Translations under genes and position numbers: made by a program
Notes under the pieces: model-generated
What the model was told of the DNA's origin: nothing
What the model saw: the letters and a program-made list of their open reading frames with translations, nothing else
Databases searched by the model: none
Part shown: positions 1 to 11,300 of the stretch, piece after piece
Position numbering within the stretch: position 1 is the stretch's first letter
Layout: the number at the start of each line of letters is the position of its first letter
Assembly (NCBI RefSeq): GCF_014839835.1
Contig: NC_071634.1
Location: 18,644,453-18,708,452 of the forward strand
Direction of reading: 5' to 3'
DNA length: 64,000 nucleotides
Source of the DNA: Dryobates pubescens
Lineage: Eukaryota > Chordata > Aves > Piciformes > Picidae

Positions 1-3000
1 GGAAGATTTTCAGTCTTACTACATTTGTATTACACAGGTAAGTTGCAGCCAGCAAGGGGAAAATTGGAGAAATAAGAATAATGTAAGAATCCATTTCCAA
101 ACAGAGCAGGTCAGAAGTGTGCAGCTGTGATGCATCTGCAGAGCTCAGGGCCAGTAGGATCTGTTAGCAGTAATGTTGGTGTTCAGGTGTTGGAGCTCAG
201 TAAGTGTTCTGAAGGGAACTCCTGGCTGTGCACATGGGTACTTGCAGTGAGTCTCCTCAGAACACAAAGCAAGACACAAGTTGGCAGTGCTTGATACTTG
301 TCATTAAACTGTTTCTGCAAGGCTTGCACGCAAGTGCTTCTCCAGCTTTACTCAGAGGTTTGTCACTCTCACTTCAGAATTCCAGGTTGTGACTGTGCAG
401 TCACTAAACTTTGTGTTTTGAAATTATTTTCTGTCCCCAAACATCTTGAAATAGATGGAAAGGAACAGCAAGTAATTTGGTTGTTACTGAAACAAATCAG
501 GAACAGCACCTCGGCAGCAGCAGTGTCCTTGGGCAGGCACATAGTGCGTTCTGTGGATCAATCACAGTGATTTGATGGAATGGGCAAACTTTTTTTTCCC
601 TTCCTCACTGTTAATCTTTTTTCTAGTAGTATTTTTATGTGGAGGATTTTGTCATAAGTGTGGCTGACTTGGAGAGAACCCAGGGTCCAAAATTAAAGGT
701 TACCTTAAATCCTTATCACTAGACAAATTTTCTTCTGGGCTGTATAATGACACTTTTAAATCATGTACATATTGAATGAGGCCTTCCTTGAGCAGCCAGG
801 GCTAGTTGAGAGGCATCCCTGTCTGTCAGCTAGAGGAGGAGATGATCTCTAAGGTCCCTTCCAACCCAAGCTGTTCTGTGATCTCAGATGGCAAAGAATA
901 CTTTGTACCTTCAGCATAATTGTGAGATCATTTAATAAATTTTGTTTTCAAAGATCTTTTGGCTCCTTCAGTGCAGAAACTGTTGCAATACTGTTTTCTT
1001 CATGATCTCAGCCTGAGGCTGGAGTGGCAGCAGCCCATTTGGTGTACTGCATTTCACCCCCTGCCGTGGCACTCAGGGTATCCTTGTGGTGACTGAAAGC
1101 TTGGAGAACACTGGCCATTTCCAGTTCAGCTGTGGGAGCGGGCAGTGGAGATGCCGTCTCTTCATACCACCTTTGTTCCTCCTGGGGAGTATGAGGAGAT
1201 GGTGAGTGCCAGTGCCTACTCTCCCAAGTCCCTGCAGACTACCAGGTGGTTCTCTTTTCTCACCTTTTCAGTTCACTCCAAGCCTGATGCTTATTAGTGC
1301 TCGATGAAGTTATTTGGGCTCTGTCATCAGCATGCAGGTAATAATCATTATCCATTAAATAACCCAGGACTCAGTTTCTGAAGGCTGTGGTCAGGCAGTG
1401 TGGGAAGCGGCTGTGGGAAAGTTGTTCTTTAAAAAGTAGAACCTTCAGCTGGTTCCAAACAGCTGCTCAGTCCATCAGGATTTAGGTCTTTGCCAACATA
1501 CAGGAGAAATCCCCAAATTCTCATGATAGCACAGGGCACAGATGAGAGATTCCTTTACAGTCCTCCAGGAACAAATAGTTAAACACGAGGTAATAGAGGA
1601 AAAGGTAATTTGAAGTAGAATTTGAATTGTAACACTGCAGCCTTAGCAGTGGTGGTCTCATTTACAGAAGAATTACTGTAATCATTTGCAGAAAATGGAT
1701 TTCTGGCTAAATAACTCTGAAAAAACATTGTAAATATTTAGAGTACTGTTAGTCCTCTGCAGACTCGTTTTAAGAAGCATTAATACCTCATGTTTAGGAT
1801 AATTAATTTCTTGTTTGTTAATGATCTCCACACGGAGGAGCTGTAGAGTTAGAAATGACCCAAGTTAAAAAACAAGTTTTGCAAGAAGGAGATAGAGACG
1901 TCCCATGTGCTCTTGGTTAACTGAGCAACCCCCAAGTCTATTCTGACTGTTGAGGGATGCGTTTTCTCTCAGCTTTTGCTAACCATAACGAGTTGCATTA
2001 GAACTCGGAAAGGTGGTTCAAGAAACCTTTTTCTTCTTTAATGCCTTCTGCTCACTAGATACCCAAATCTGCCTTTCTCAGTGACATGAAAATGGCACAT
2101 AAGGTTTGTCTGTTACCCTCATCCTTTCTCTCTGCTTTCAGAGACTTATGTCACATATAAAATGCTGAAAGCTTCTGACCCATGGCTTAGCTGTGAAATG
2201 TAGACCTTTGTAGCTGACTTGCTGAGCTTTCAGCAGGACTTTTCAGAGCCACTTCCAGATGTGACCTCCTGAGCTTTACAGCCCAAGTGCACTTAAAGGA
2301 TGCTTACACTAGATTTTAAAGCTAACCAGAAGATTATGGAGGATAAACTTTGACTAATCCTCTCAGTGCATAGGTCAGGGTACGGTAGCTGTGGCTATGG
2401 TGGCTGTGGCTTGTGGAGGCATAGCTTGCATTAGCCCAAGAGCTACATTGCCATGTAGCTGAAATCTTTTCTTAAAATGTAGTCATCTACAGTGGCAAAG
2501 GAGTTGTCCAAACTGTCACTGTGCTGCCATGTTGCCTTTGCTGTGATAACTGTCATGGAGCAAAGGTGGTAGCAGTGATGCTTAGCCATCAATATTTCTA
2601 GTGAGGAAGTAGTTCTGCACATGGAGGGAACTCTCTGTTTGTTTATTTCCAGCTGGAAGCCACTGAAATAGACAGTTTGTTAGTTACTTGCAGGACTGAA
2701 GTCTCTGTCAGGGTTTGACCCTAGACAGCAATGAAGCACTCTCCAGCCACTCCTTCCCCAGTGGGATGGAGGAGAGAACTTCCAGTGCAAAGGAGAGGGG
2801 GGAAAAGCATGATTCCAGACAGAGCCAGCTTAATAAATGCAGGGAAGACAGGTCAACCATCAAGTGATGCAAAGACATTCACTCTACACCTCTGACATGC
2901 AGACTGATGCCCAGCCCTTAGGTCCCTTTGGTAGGTTGTCCTGGCTGTGTGCCCATCTCCAGCCAACTCTCAGGAGATGGAGAGGAGGCAGAGTGAGAAA

Positions 3001-4030
3001 CAGAGAAGGCTTTGATGCTGTTTAGTGATGGCTAAAGCATCAGAGTGTAATTAGTTCTGTGGTAGTCACACCACCATATGGGCTACTATGAAAAATAATT
3101 CCATCCCAGTTAGACCTAGCACACTCTCCTACACCATAAAGTCCCTCGTTTTCCACTCCTGGATCCTCAATTCCTTTTCCTGGAACAATTTCTTGGTTCC
3201 TGTTTTCATTTTTCCACTGTATTTAGCAAGTGTACTTGAAATGGATTTTCATTCCATAGCAAGTGGAATAGACATCTTGCTGTGCTTGGAGCCAGTGCTA
3301 AGCCCCACAACATTACCAGGCATGGTTAATTGCATTACTCAGAAGAGTATGTCCTGTGGCAAAACCATGCCTCCACTTTACAAGCCAACAGGATCAGCAA
3401 AGAACAAGACAAAGACACAGAGAGAAGCTGACAGAGAGGGAGGAGCATCAGTCAGTGCTGCACACCTGATCCCAGCATGAAGACCCCACACAGTGACTAT
3501 TTCTAAGGGAATTGGAATTTGCTTCTGAGCTTTGTGGGTTTTTTCCCCATAATGAATGCTGTCTGTAGTGGAGAATAATTACTTATTTTGATTTTTTTTA
3601 ATGGTCTCTAATACATTTTTATGACAGGAAGTAGCAAAACATTTGAATACCACTCCAGATGTGTCAAATGCTCTTCCTTTCACAAAGAATTAACGAACGC
3701 TGCTACCCAAGTTCTGCTAAACACAATAGCAGTGCAACTTGTGGAGGGTGTTGCAGGGTATGTTCCTCAATGGCTGGGAAAGGCTCATCTGGAGAAGCTC
3801 CGGAGCTAATAAATTCCTTATCATTGCTCATGAAGAGAGAAGGAGTTGGCTGAAGTAACATCTAACATGTGCAAATGCACCTTGTTACCCGGCCACAGCT
3901 GGGAGTTGTGTGCTAAGAATGAGAGCTGGCTCTTGCCCAAGGAGGTGTGTCAGAGGTAAAGGAAGGTGCAGCTGAAGTATCCTATTGTGTTGTAACAGTC
4001 TTGCTGGAAATCTGAAGGTGTGTCTCTGCC
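1..4030. other. Intergenic DNA left of FGFBP1
   Basis: I see no supported gene here. The open frames (longest 130 codons, 3,088-3,480) show no family motif, no splice-framed neighbour and no codon pattern that sets them apart from chance. The only recognisable repeat is a worn CR1 3' tail near 785-880. In mammals FGFBP2 and PROM1 lie on this side of FGFBP1, but no cysteine-rich FGFBP-like exon is visible in this stretch. Confidence 0.6.
785..882 (+). repeat. CR1 LINE 3' tail, degenerate
   Basis: The stretch runs from a GAGCAGCC... start through AGGCATCCCTGTC and GATGATCTCTAAGGTCCC to TTCCAACCCAAGCTGTTCTG. This is the order seen at the 3' end of avian CR1 LINEs. Only about 100 bp survive and several positions differ from fresher copies in this window, so it is an old, strongly 5'-truncated insertion in plus orientation. 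Confidence 0.75.
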
Positions 4031-4032
4031 TT

Positions 4033-4038
4033 TATATA
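4033..4038 (+). promoter_or_regulatory. FGFBP1: TATA box of the candidate FGFBP1 promoter
   Basis: TTTATATAGAG stands about 30 bp upstream of a short stretch that ends in a consensus 5' splice site (AAG|GTATGT at 4,131). Mammalian FGFBP1 has a TATA-type promoter and a non-coding first exon, so position and layout fit. The promoter call is inference; the TATA element and donor are seen. Confidence 0.6.
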
Positions 4039-4062
4039 GAGCAGGCTGCTTTCACACCCAAC

Positions 4063-4130
4063 TGTGATTCTTTGGAAAGAGACTAGTTCCAGCAGGAGCT
4101 GCATTTGGGTATCTCCAAGCCCTGTGCAAG
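4063..4130 (+). other. FGFBP1: Candidate FGFBP1 non-coding exon 1
   Basis: The exon start is set about 30 bp below the TATA box, so it is approximate. The 3' end is the CAAG|GTATGT donor at 4,131. An intron of about 1.29 kb would join it to the acceptor after TTTGTTTGTTTTGAAG at 5,416. It carries no part of the protein. A transcript read crossing 4,130/5,417 would confirm it. Confidence 0.55.
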
Positions 4131-5062
4131 GTATGTCCTTAAGTTATCTTATTTTGTACTGTAACAGAAGGGTGCATTGGTTATTGCTTCTAATGTTATT
4201 AGCTACTGTATTTACAACACTGCTGTCAATATTACAAGATGCTTTCTGAGGAGGGGTTCATGGAGTGAAAGTTCTGCATACAGTATAGGGCATGAGGCAA
4301 GTCAAGTGAGAACTATGCCAAAGTAGGATCTGCTCATCTCTGCTGCTGTCTGTGTATTCCAGATTCTACATTTGTGTAACTGAAGGTAGTTGCAGGTAGT
4401 CGAATGTTGAACCCGGCTCCTTAGTTAGCATGCCTACACATGAATTTCTGTTTTCTAGCACAGAACCTTGGCTACAGAAGTGGCTATGATGGAAATGCCT
4501 GAAAAATATCTTTAGATTCAATCAGCTACATGTTGTATTTAAACCTGCTACTGTTATGGAATGAGCCTGAAAGCTGCTTCATAAGGAGAAACACCCACAG
4601 AAATAATAAAATGCTCTGTGTGGACGTAAGAATCAGCTTGATAATAATTTGCTAATTTGCTGCACTTCAAAACTGAACTTGCAGATTTATCCCTTGTATT
4701 TGGTAGCTTTAGACAGAGCCCAGTACAGTGCAGGTTTGTCTCCAACAGCAAAAAGGTAGCTCTGTTTGTTTAGCAGTCAAGGCAGCAAAGAATGCATCAA
4801 TAGTTAGTTTGGTACTTGCAAAGACTACTACCATTGGTTTCCACAGAAATCTGAAATATTGGCATAACCAGGGAATTAAGGCAATTGTCAGGATGCCTAA
4901 GAAACTATTTTGCTCAACTTGAACCAACTGTTTTTCTTTGTCTGGCATATTTTTGGATAGCCAAAGGTTGGAGTCAAAATGGTTTCTGTGCCATTTACAA
5001 AAGGGGAGATATGGGGCCAGCTAACTGCTTTGTGTTATAACCTAGGATGTCTATCCGAGATT

Positions 5063-5098
5063 GACAAATCCCAGGTTCAAATTCCTTCTCTGACAGCA
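5063..5098 (+). repeat. Possible ancient tRNA-derived SINE fragment
   Basis: The segment CCCAGGTTCAAATTCC at 5,070-5,085 resembles a Pol III B box followed by the sequence seen in old tRNA-derived SINEs of the MIR type. There is no clear A box at the proper distance and the match is short, so this is weak. It lies in the FGFBP1 intron. Confidence 0.25.
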
Positions 5099-5416
5099 GA
5101 AGAGATTTTAATGAAGGTGCCTCAGTCACTGGTCAGTAGCAAGTCCTGGGAGTGACTCTCTTGTGTTCCAAATAGCATAGATAATTAAGTAATTGGATCG
5201 GAAGGACTTATTCCACAGCCATCTACAGTTCTCAAGGATAATACTTAATGGTTCCAGAAGCCAGGTATTATCCACAAAGAACCCACAGGATTTTGCCACT
5301 AGCGTAATTTTAATGTGTCAAAGAGCTGTGCAATATTATGTTGGAAATTCTGTAACTGTCAAATTGAGTCCAGCATTAAATGAAAATGTTTTGCATTTTA
5401 TTTGTTTGTTTTGAAG

Positions 5417-5439
5417 GAAGAACAAGCAAAACAGAAACC
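5417..5439 (+). other. FGFBP1: FGFBP1 exon 2, 5' UTR part
   Basis: A T-rich tract ending TTTTGAAG gives the 3' splice site at 5,416, leaving a 23-nt leader before the ATG at 5,440. This acceptor excludes the upstream in-frame ATG at 5,380, which would lie in the intron. Confidence 0.65.
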
Positions 5440-6153
5440 ATGAGAATCAAAAGCTTTGGACTTCTTTGTCTGTTGATTGTGGTCTCTCAGCTGCTACTAG
5501 CCAACTGTGAAAGACAGAAGGAAAGCAAAAAGAGAAAACAAAACATAGAGAACAGTGGAAAAAGCCAAACTGAACCTAACCATGAAAATGAAAAAGGGAG
5601 GAAGTCAAAAGGAGGAAAATCATCTCCTAAAGGGAAATTTAAAACCAAAGAAAATGCTGAGTGCAGCTGGGCAGTGACCAATGTGAACACAGCTACTGTG
5701 CACATAGAATGCAAGCATGGTGACAGGGAGTTCTGGTGTGAATTCTCTGGAGATCCTTCCACGTGTGCACAGTATGCAGCAAACCAGAAATCCTTCTGGA
5801 GACAAGTCTCCCGATCCCTCAAGAAGCAAAAGCAACTCTGTCAAGACCCCAAAAGTGTCCTGAAATCTAAAGTATGTAAGAAGGGTCCACAAAATACTCA
5901 CCTCAGGTTGACCCACTCCAGCCTACTAACATCAGCAGGCCCTGCAAAAGGGAACACAGTTCATCGTGCAGAAGTTGTTCAAACTCCAGCATTTGCCTCT
6001 GTGACCGAAAAAAAGCTTGAGCACAGTCCTGAAGACTGTGTCGAAGACATAGATTATATTGACCAGAAAAAGGTGGCTGAGGAGTACTGTCCAGAGAGCT
6101 TGCTTTCTTTGTGCAACTTCTTTATCACGATGGTCCAAGACAAGAAGTGTTGA
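5440..6153 (+). CDS. FGFBP1: Fibroblast growth factor-binding protein 1
   Basis: Secreted carrier that releases FGFs (FGF2 and relatives) from heparan sulfate in the matrix and so boosts their signalling. The protein is 237 aa in one uninterrupted exon, as is usual in the family. Residues 1-22 form a signal peptide (MRIKSFGLLCLLIVVSQLLL). A lysine-rich, low-complexity linker follows (about 24-72). The cysteine-rich core then holds the motifs ECSWAV, HIECKHG, FWCEFSG, STCAQYA, QLCQDP and KVCKKG. A second Cys group closes the protein (EDCVED, EYCPESLLSLCNF and the terminal DKKC). That makes ten cysteines after the leader, the family number. I chose ATG 5,440 because the in-frame ATG at 5,380 is upstream of a good 3' splice site and would spoil the leader. 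Divergent paralogues FGFBP2/3 are possible, but the linker, the C-terminus and the place beside CD38 favour FGFBP1. Confidence 0.93.
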   Translation: MRIKSFGLLCLLIVVSQLLLANCERQKESKKRKQNIENSGKSQTEPNHENEKGRKSKGGKSSPKGKFKTKENAECSWAVTNVNTATVHIECKHGDREFWCEFSGDPSTCAQYAANQKSFWRQVSRSLKKQKQLCQDPKSVLKSKVCKKGPQNTHLRLTHSSLLTSAGPAKGNTVHRAEVVQTPAFASVTEKKLEHSPEDCVEDIDYIDQKKVAEEYCPESLLSLCNFFITMVQDKKC

Positions 6154-6433
6154 GGAGGTGTTTCTAAAGCTCTGCATCGTGCCAGCCCAGTCTCATCCAC
6201 GCTGCTGCAACCTACTCCAGGTGTTACTCTGATACTATATAGTGTATATAAGAAAAGAAGGAATACATTTTTCTGATTTTGTGTATATACAACAGCCTAC
6301 ACCCAACATAGTTTAAGATGTTATACATTTTGTTTGTATGTAGATTGCTACCCAGGTGTCGCCAATGGATGTTACACACTCTGGCACAGAAGTATAGAAG
6401 TCTTGCCCCTCTTAGAGCTATGCCAAAATGATG

Positions 6434-7030
6434 GATCACAGAATGGCTTCGTTTGGAAGGGACCTCAGAGATCACCTACTCCAACTTCCCCACAATGGGC
6501 AGGGACACCTCTCACATAGACTTGGCTTCTCAAGGCTTCATCCAGCTTGGTCCTGAACACTCCCAGGGAGGAGGCAGCCACAAGCTCCGTGGGCAACCTA
6601 TTGCAGTCTCACCACCCTTGTACTGAAGAACTTCTTCCTAACATCCAGTCTAAAACTCCTCTCCCTCAACTTAAACCCATTCTCCTGTGTTCTATCGTTA
6701 GATGCTCTTATGGAAAGTCCCTCTGCAGCCTGTATAGGATTCCTTTAGGTATTGGAAGGCAGCTCTAAGGTCCCTTTGGAGTCTTCTCTTATCCATGCTG
6801 AACAGCCCCAACTCCCACATCCTGTTCTCATAGCAGAGGTGTTCCAGCCTCTGGAGCACCTTTGTGGCCCTCCTATGGACTTGCTGCCACAGCTCTGTGT
6901 CCTCCTTGTGATGGGGACAACAGAATTGGATGCAGTATTTGAGGTGGGGTGTCACCAGAGCAGAGCAAAGGGGCAGGATCACCTCTCTTGACCTGCTGGC
7001 CACACTTCTCTTGCTGCAGCCTAAGATAGG
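6434..7030 (-). repeat. CR1 LINE, 5'-truncated, minus orientation
   Basis: Read on the minus strand, this has the C-terminal end of the CR1 reverse-transcriptase ORF (motifs [52 protein letters not shown]) followed by the CR1 3' UTR. The 3' end lies at 6,434 with CAGAATGGCTT. The coding part is broken and differs clearly from consensus, so the copy is moderately old. It sits in the FGFBP1 3' UTR. Confidence 0.9.
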
Positions 7031-7092
7031 ATTTGAGTGCTGTGCACTTCCTGTGAATGTAGAAGGTTCTCGACCTAAAATTTACTAAGAAA

Positions 7093-7098
7093 AATAAA
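7093..7098 (+). terminator. FGFBP1: Poly(A) signal of FGFBP1
   Basis: AATAAA with a GT-rich element about 25-40 bp further on. It is the first canonical signal after the FGFBP1 stop codon. Assignment to FGFBP1 is inference. Confidence 0.6.
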
Positions 7099-8121
7099 CT
7101 TCAAAATATATTAAAATAGTCCCTGTGTGTATGTGTGCTTGACCAGATGTCTCCTTAAGTGATAAGCCTTTCTCAAAGACCAATCTTCCACAGGATCCAG
7201 GTAAAGTGCTGCTTATAAAGTAGTTTTACAAGTACTTCTGCAGCTTTGCAGCCTTCGACTTTCTCAGACAGAGCAAGCAACATTCTGATAGGGAGCATCT
7301 TTAGTCTGTCATCAGGCTGATAATGAAGGACAGCAAGATTTCCAGATTTTTCTGTAGCTTTGCAAAGCTTCAGCTTTTCCATCTCATCCAAGGGTGTCAG
7401 AAAACTTTGTAAACTTCAGTTCTCTCTTTTCTGCTATAGCTTGAAGCACGTTATACTGATTTCCTGGCAGGTAAACAGAGAGACAGAGATAAAATGACTT
7501 ACACAAGTTCAGGCCCAGGCCCAGCAGCTAAAGCACTTGTGCTAAGCACTGCCTGTGTGTTCTTCTGAAGTGCCATTGTCCGCTGCCTTTGTGTAAGGAC
7601 AACACTAATAAACACTTTTTTAGTTATTAATCTTCTTCTGTATTTATTTCTGTTTCAGAGAAAGCCAAACTCTGCAAGAGTAGAGACTTTAGGGAATGTA
7701 AAGCTAAGCAGTGACGTCTGACCTTTGCTGATTTTTGAAACTTCAGATGGATGAAATATTATTTACAAGTTCCACTTCTTCAGTGGGCTCAGAAGGTCTT
7801 CTACCGCAGTGGTGCCCTTGGGGAAAGTGGAACTTTCATGAAATGCACTTTCCCTGAGCATTTCTAGCAGATTAAGCTAGTATTTCTGTTTCTTGAGAAA
7901 ACACAGCCTGTTCTCTTCTGTAATTATCTCATTGCTAGAATATTTGTGAGAATGTTTTTAAAACCTTCTACCATTTCTTTTCTTTCCTTCTCATATAAAA
8001 ATGTTTTAAATTAACCTGTCTGAGAAGGGTGTTTTAATGCTACTTTGTCTTGTTGTCACAGCATTAAAGGCCCTTGCCATTATTTATTATCAGTTAGCAT
8101 TTTCCTTGCAATGAAAAACTT

Positions 8122-8352
8122 TTCAGGCTGGAGGTGAGGAAGAAATTCTTCCCAGCAAGAGAGATTGGCCCTTGGGATGTTCTGCCCAGGGAGGTGGTGG
8201 AGTCCTCATCCCTGGAGGTGTTTAGGAAGAGTCTGGATGAGGCCCTTGGAGCCATGGTTGAGTTGTCAGATGGTGCTGGGTGATAGGTTGGACTGGATGA
8301 CCTCAAAGGTCTTTTCCAACCTGGTTAATTCTGTTCTATTCTGTTCTGTTTT
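8122..8352 (+). repeat. CR1 LINE 3' end with TTCTG-type terminal repeat
   Basis: Sequence from CAGGCTGGAGGTGAGGAAG through CCCAGGGAGGTGGTGGAGTC to TCTTTTCCAACCTGG is the CR1 3' UTR. It ends in the simple repeat TTCTGTTCTATTCTGTTCTG. About 230 bp remain. The intact terminal repeat suggests a fairly young copy. Confidence 0.88.
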
Positions 8353-11300
8353 AACTTACAAAAAAACCCCACTTAAATTTAGATGGAGGCCCTCAATAAG
8401 AGAGGAAAGTGCTACTTCTTCCTCAGGGCTGAAATTATTTTGGCAGAGTCAAGAAGAAGGCATGGAATCAATCCAGGCATCAGGCACAGCATCTTAAAGA
8501 GGACAGAACTCTTGAGAGGTTCGCCTAAGTGCTTCATAGGGTTCATTTACATCTTTTGCTACTTGCAATATTGTGATCTCTGTGTGACCAATACCTTGAA
8601 TGTCGGCTGCTGCTATGAGTCAGACAAACTGTGTCAGAAGGGTTCAGCTGTGTTTTGCCAACTTTGAGTGGCACAAAAGGAAGCAGGTATTTCTTACTGA
8701 AGTTGCAGCTTCTGTGCATCTTGTGGGAGCACTGGGTATCGCCAGGCTGTAGGATAAATTCTGCTGGACTGATGCCCACAACAAATGAAATTCCAGTAAA
8801 GAGGGACAGCAATACGAACTTTTGTGAGGATGGAAGACAGCCATTCTGGTGCCAGGCAGGGTGGAAAACCAGCTACTGGCTCCTTAAATAGGTAGATACG
8901 TAAATACTGGAAGTGCAGTTCCAGCTGTCAGACTGCTTCCATTTTTGGCCTATGCAACTACCTTGCATTGGGGGATCATTGAGATAAAGTCAAAGGATGC
9001 AGAGAAGGGATTAGGAGCACACATTTGGCTCAAGCCCTCACACACTGTAACAATTAATTATGACTATCTAATGCAGTAGACAGTCACCTGTAGAACAGTC
9101 CCGGAGCACTGGGCAGGGCTGACTTCATAGGCTCAGTTGCTCCAGATGTTTTGGAAGGCATCCAGTTCTCACTACCCTTAGCTGCTGTCCCCCTCACAAG
9201 TGCTAGGGCAAGAACTGCTGCCCGCAGTCTGATCCGCCCAGCCGGGAGCTGCACACACCTGGCCCGGAGGCACTGCTCTCCCTGCTGGCCAGCCGGGCAC
9301 ACAGAGCCAGTTCTGGCCCAGGATTCCAGAGCTGTGAGTTACATCTCCATGTGTCAGCACCAAGACTGCGTGGGAGCCCCATGCCCTCTGCAGGGACTCA
9401 TTATATGTCTGCTGCCTTCTTGTTCTCTGTCAGGAATGACTTTTATCTTCACACGTGCCTCTCTGCAAGAGGACAATGTGCTTGATCTCAGCAGGTTCTG
9501 GGTGCATGTCACTTGTGATCCATGCAGTTGTGCCAATATCCTACAAGGACAATATGGATCGTCAGGAGTAAAAGAGAGGAGATCTCTGTGCAGCCTTTTT
9601 CTGTGGACGGTGGGCTAATAACGTGAGAAAGCACATCTCAAAACTGTCTCAACCAAAGGATGGGATTGTTCATGTCCATGGGTATGTAGCGTTGGATATT
9701 CCTTGGGAGAGTGCATTTCAGAACAGGGGGATGTGAGGCAAGTATGTCTGGAATTGAACTTACAAACAACCTTTCTCATAATTGCATAGACCACAAGTCT
9801 GCAGCTAAGTGTGTCTAAGTTCTTGCACTTACCAAGCTTTGTATTTCAGTCCTGTGTCTATAAAGCAATCACTTGATAGCAGTTATGTATGAGTTCCTTT
9901 TTCTGAGCATTTACAGAGCCAGTTGGTCAGTATATCTTCAGTGCTTTTGGAGTCAATCTGATTAGGATAAATAAAATGCTTCCTGGCATTATTCCTCTTA
10001 GGATCTGTGGTCATTATAAATGGTAGGTGAGCTGTAGTCTATGCCTCTTTTCCCTAGCTGCACCAGTCGTCATTGTGTCTGAACTTCATGTTTGAATAGC
10101 TTGGAATAATGGTGGTAGTGACTTTTCTAACACCTGTAGCAGGGCAAGCAGGGATATGGTGAAGGAAAACAATGAGTGGATTTAAATTAGGTCTGTGTAC
10201 CCCAGGTGTTCTGTCCCACCATGTGGGGAATACAAGCACTTCAGCCTTCTTAGTGTCCAACTGAATGACCTTCCTCATGGGGAGAAAATCAGTGACTGAA
10301 TCAGGAATTAAACAAACTTCAGGGTTCCAGTGGTCCCCTTCTCACAGCTGATGATTAGATCATTCTGCACAAGAACTACATGTATCTGTTCTGGAAAGCA
10401 TTTAGCTAACTTGTAAGCATTGATCGCCTCCAAGAATACCTTTGGGGAAAAGTAGCTTACTTTCCAGGCAAAGCAATTTATGGTTTGAAAATTTATTTGG
10501 AAAGAAGTTTGGGGCTTTGGAAGATAAGAAACTTATTCTAGCTCCAGAGATACAGAAGTTTCAAGGAGTTTCCTTGCACTTCTAATGTGGAATGCTTATA
10601 CATTTGGTAACTGCTTTAGATTATAGATGATCTTTTCAGGTGGACCCAGCCCCCACATACTCCCACAAATTCTCAAACTCTCATCAACCTTCAGTGAGTC
10701 CAAAAAATGCACTTTTTGAAAAGGGGAGAGAAAATTTTGAAATTAAGATATTTTCCAGGTTATCTCCTAACATATGACAACCTTACCTGGAAAATGTAAG
10801 ATGCACCTTCATATTCGCTAGGGAATGGGGATGCATTGTTTGTGCCTAGAAAATCGTTCTGGCAACACAGCACTACTTAAGAATCAGCAAAATTTCAGCT
10901 CCTTTACCCTTATGTTTTCACTCTTTTCTTATTTTCTGCAGTCTATCTTCTACTCACTTTCACACACTATTTCATTTGAAGGAATTTCCATCCCTTTTGC
11001 AACCTTCTTTATTCATTTACCACTCTGGTGATAGCACTGATTGCATACCTAGTCTCCTTTCTTGCATGACTACTTGTAGGAGAATAGAGCTGAGTGACTC
11101 AACTTTCCTTGCTTCCATGAGTGCCCTACCCTCCTCTTCCCCTGAGGGGGCCAATGGGTGCCTGCATCTGATATCACCTCACCTGAATTTGACCAACCAT
11201 AGCAGAGATTGAGTGTTCTGACAAGCCACATTTTACACAGCCATGCTCAATCCGTGTAGACATAGCTGAACCTAGATAATGATCTCCACTCCCTCTTCCA

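Larger units (their letters stand above)
6154..7115 (+). other. FGFBP1: FGFBP1 3' UTR with antisense CR1 inside
   Basis: No AATAAA is present between the stop codon and the CR1 that begins near 6,434. The first good signal is AATAAA at 7,093-7,098, followed by a GT-rich stretch (TGTGTGTATGTGTGC, about 7,123) of the kind found downstream of cleavage sites. The 3' UTR therefore probably runs through a whole reversed CR1. The end is approximate. Confidence 0.6.

Noticed and set aside
5380-5439. Upstream in-frame ATG for FGFBP1
   Set aside because: It lies before a strong 3' splice site at 5,416 and would bury the signal peptide behind 20 extra residues.
9151-9618. 155-codon open frame on the plus strand
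   Set aside because: No motif, no spliced neighbour, and overlapping frames of similar length on the other strand in a locally GC-rich patch.
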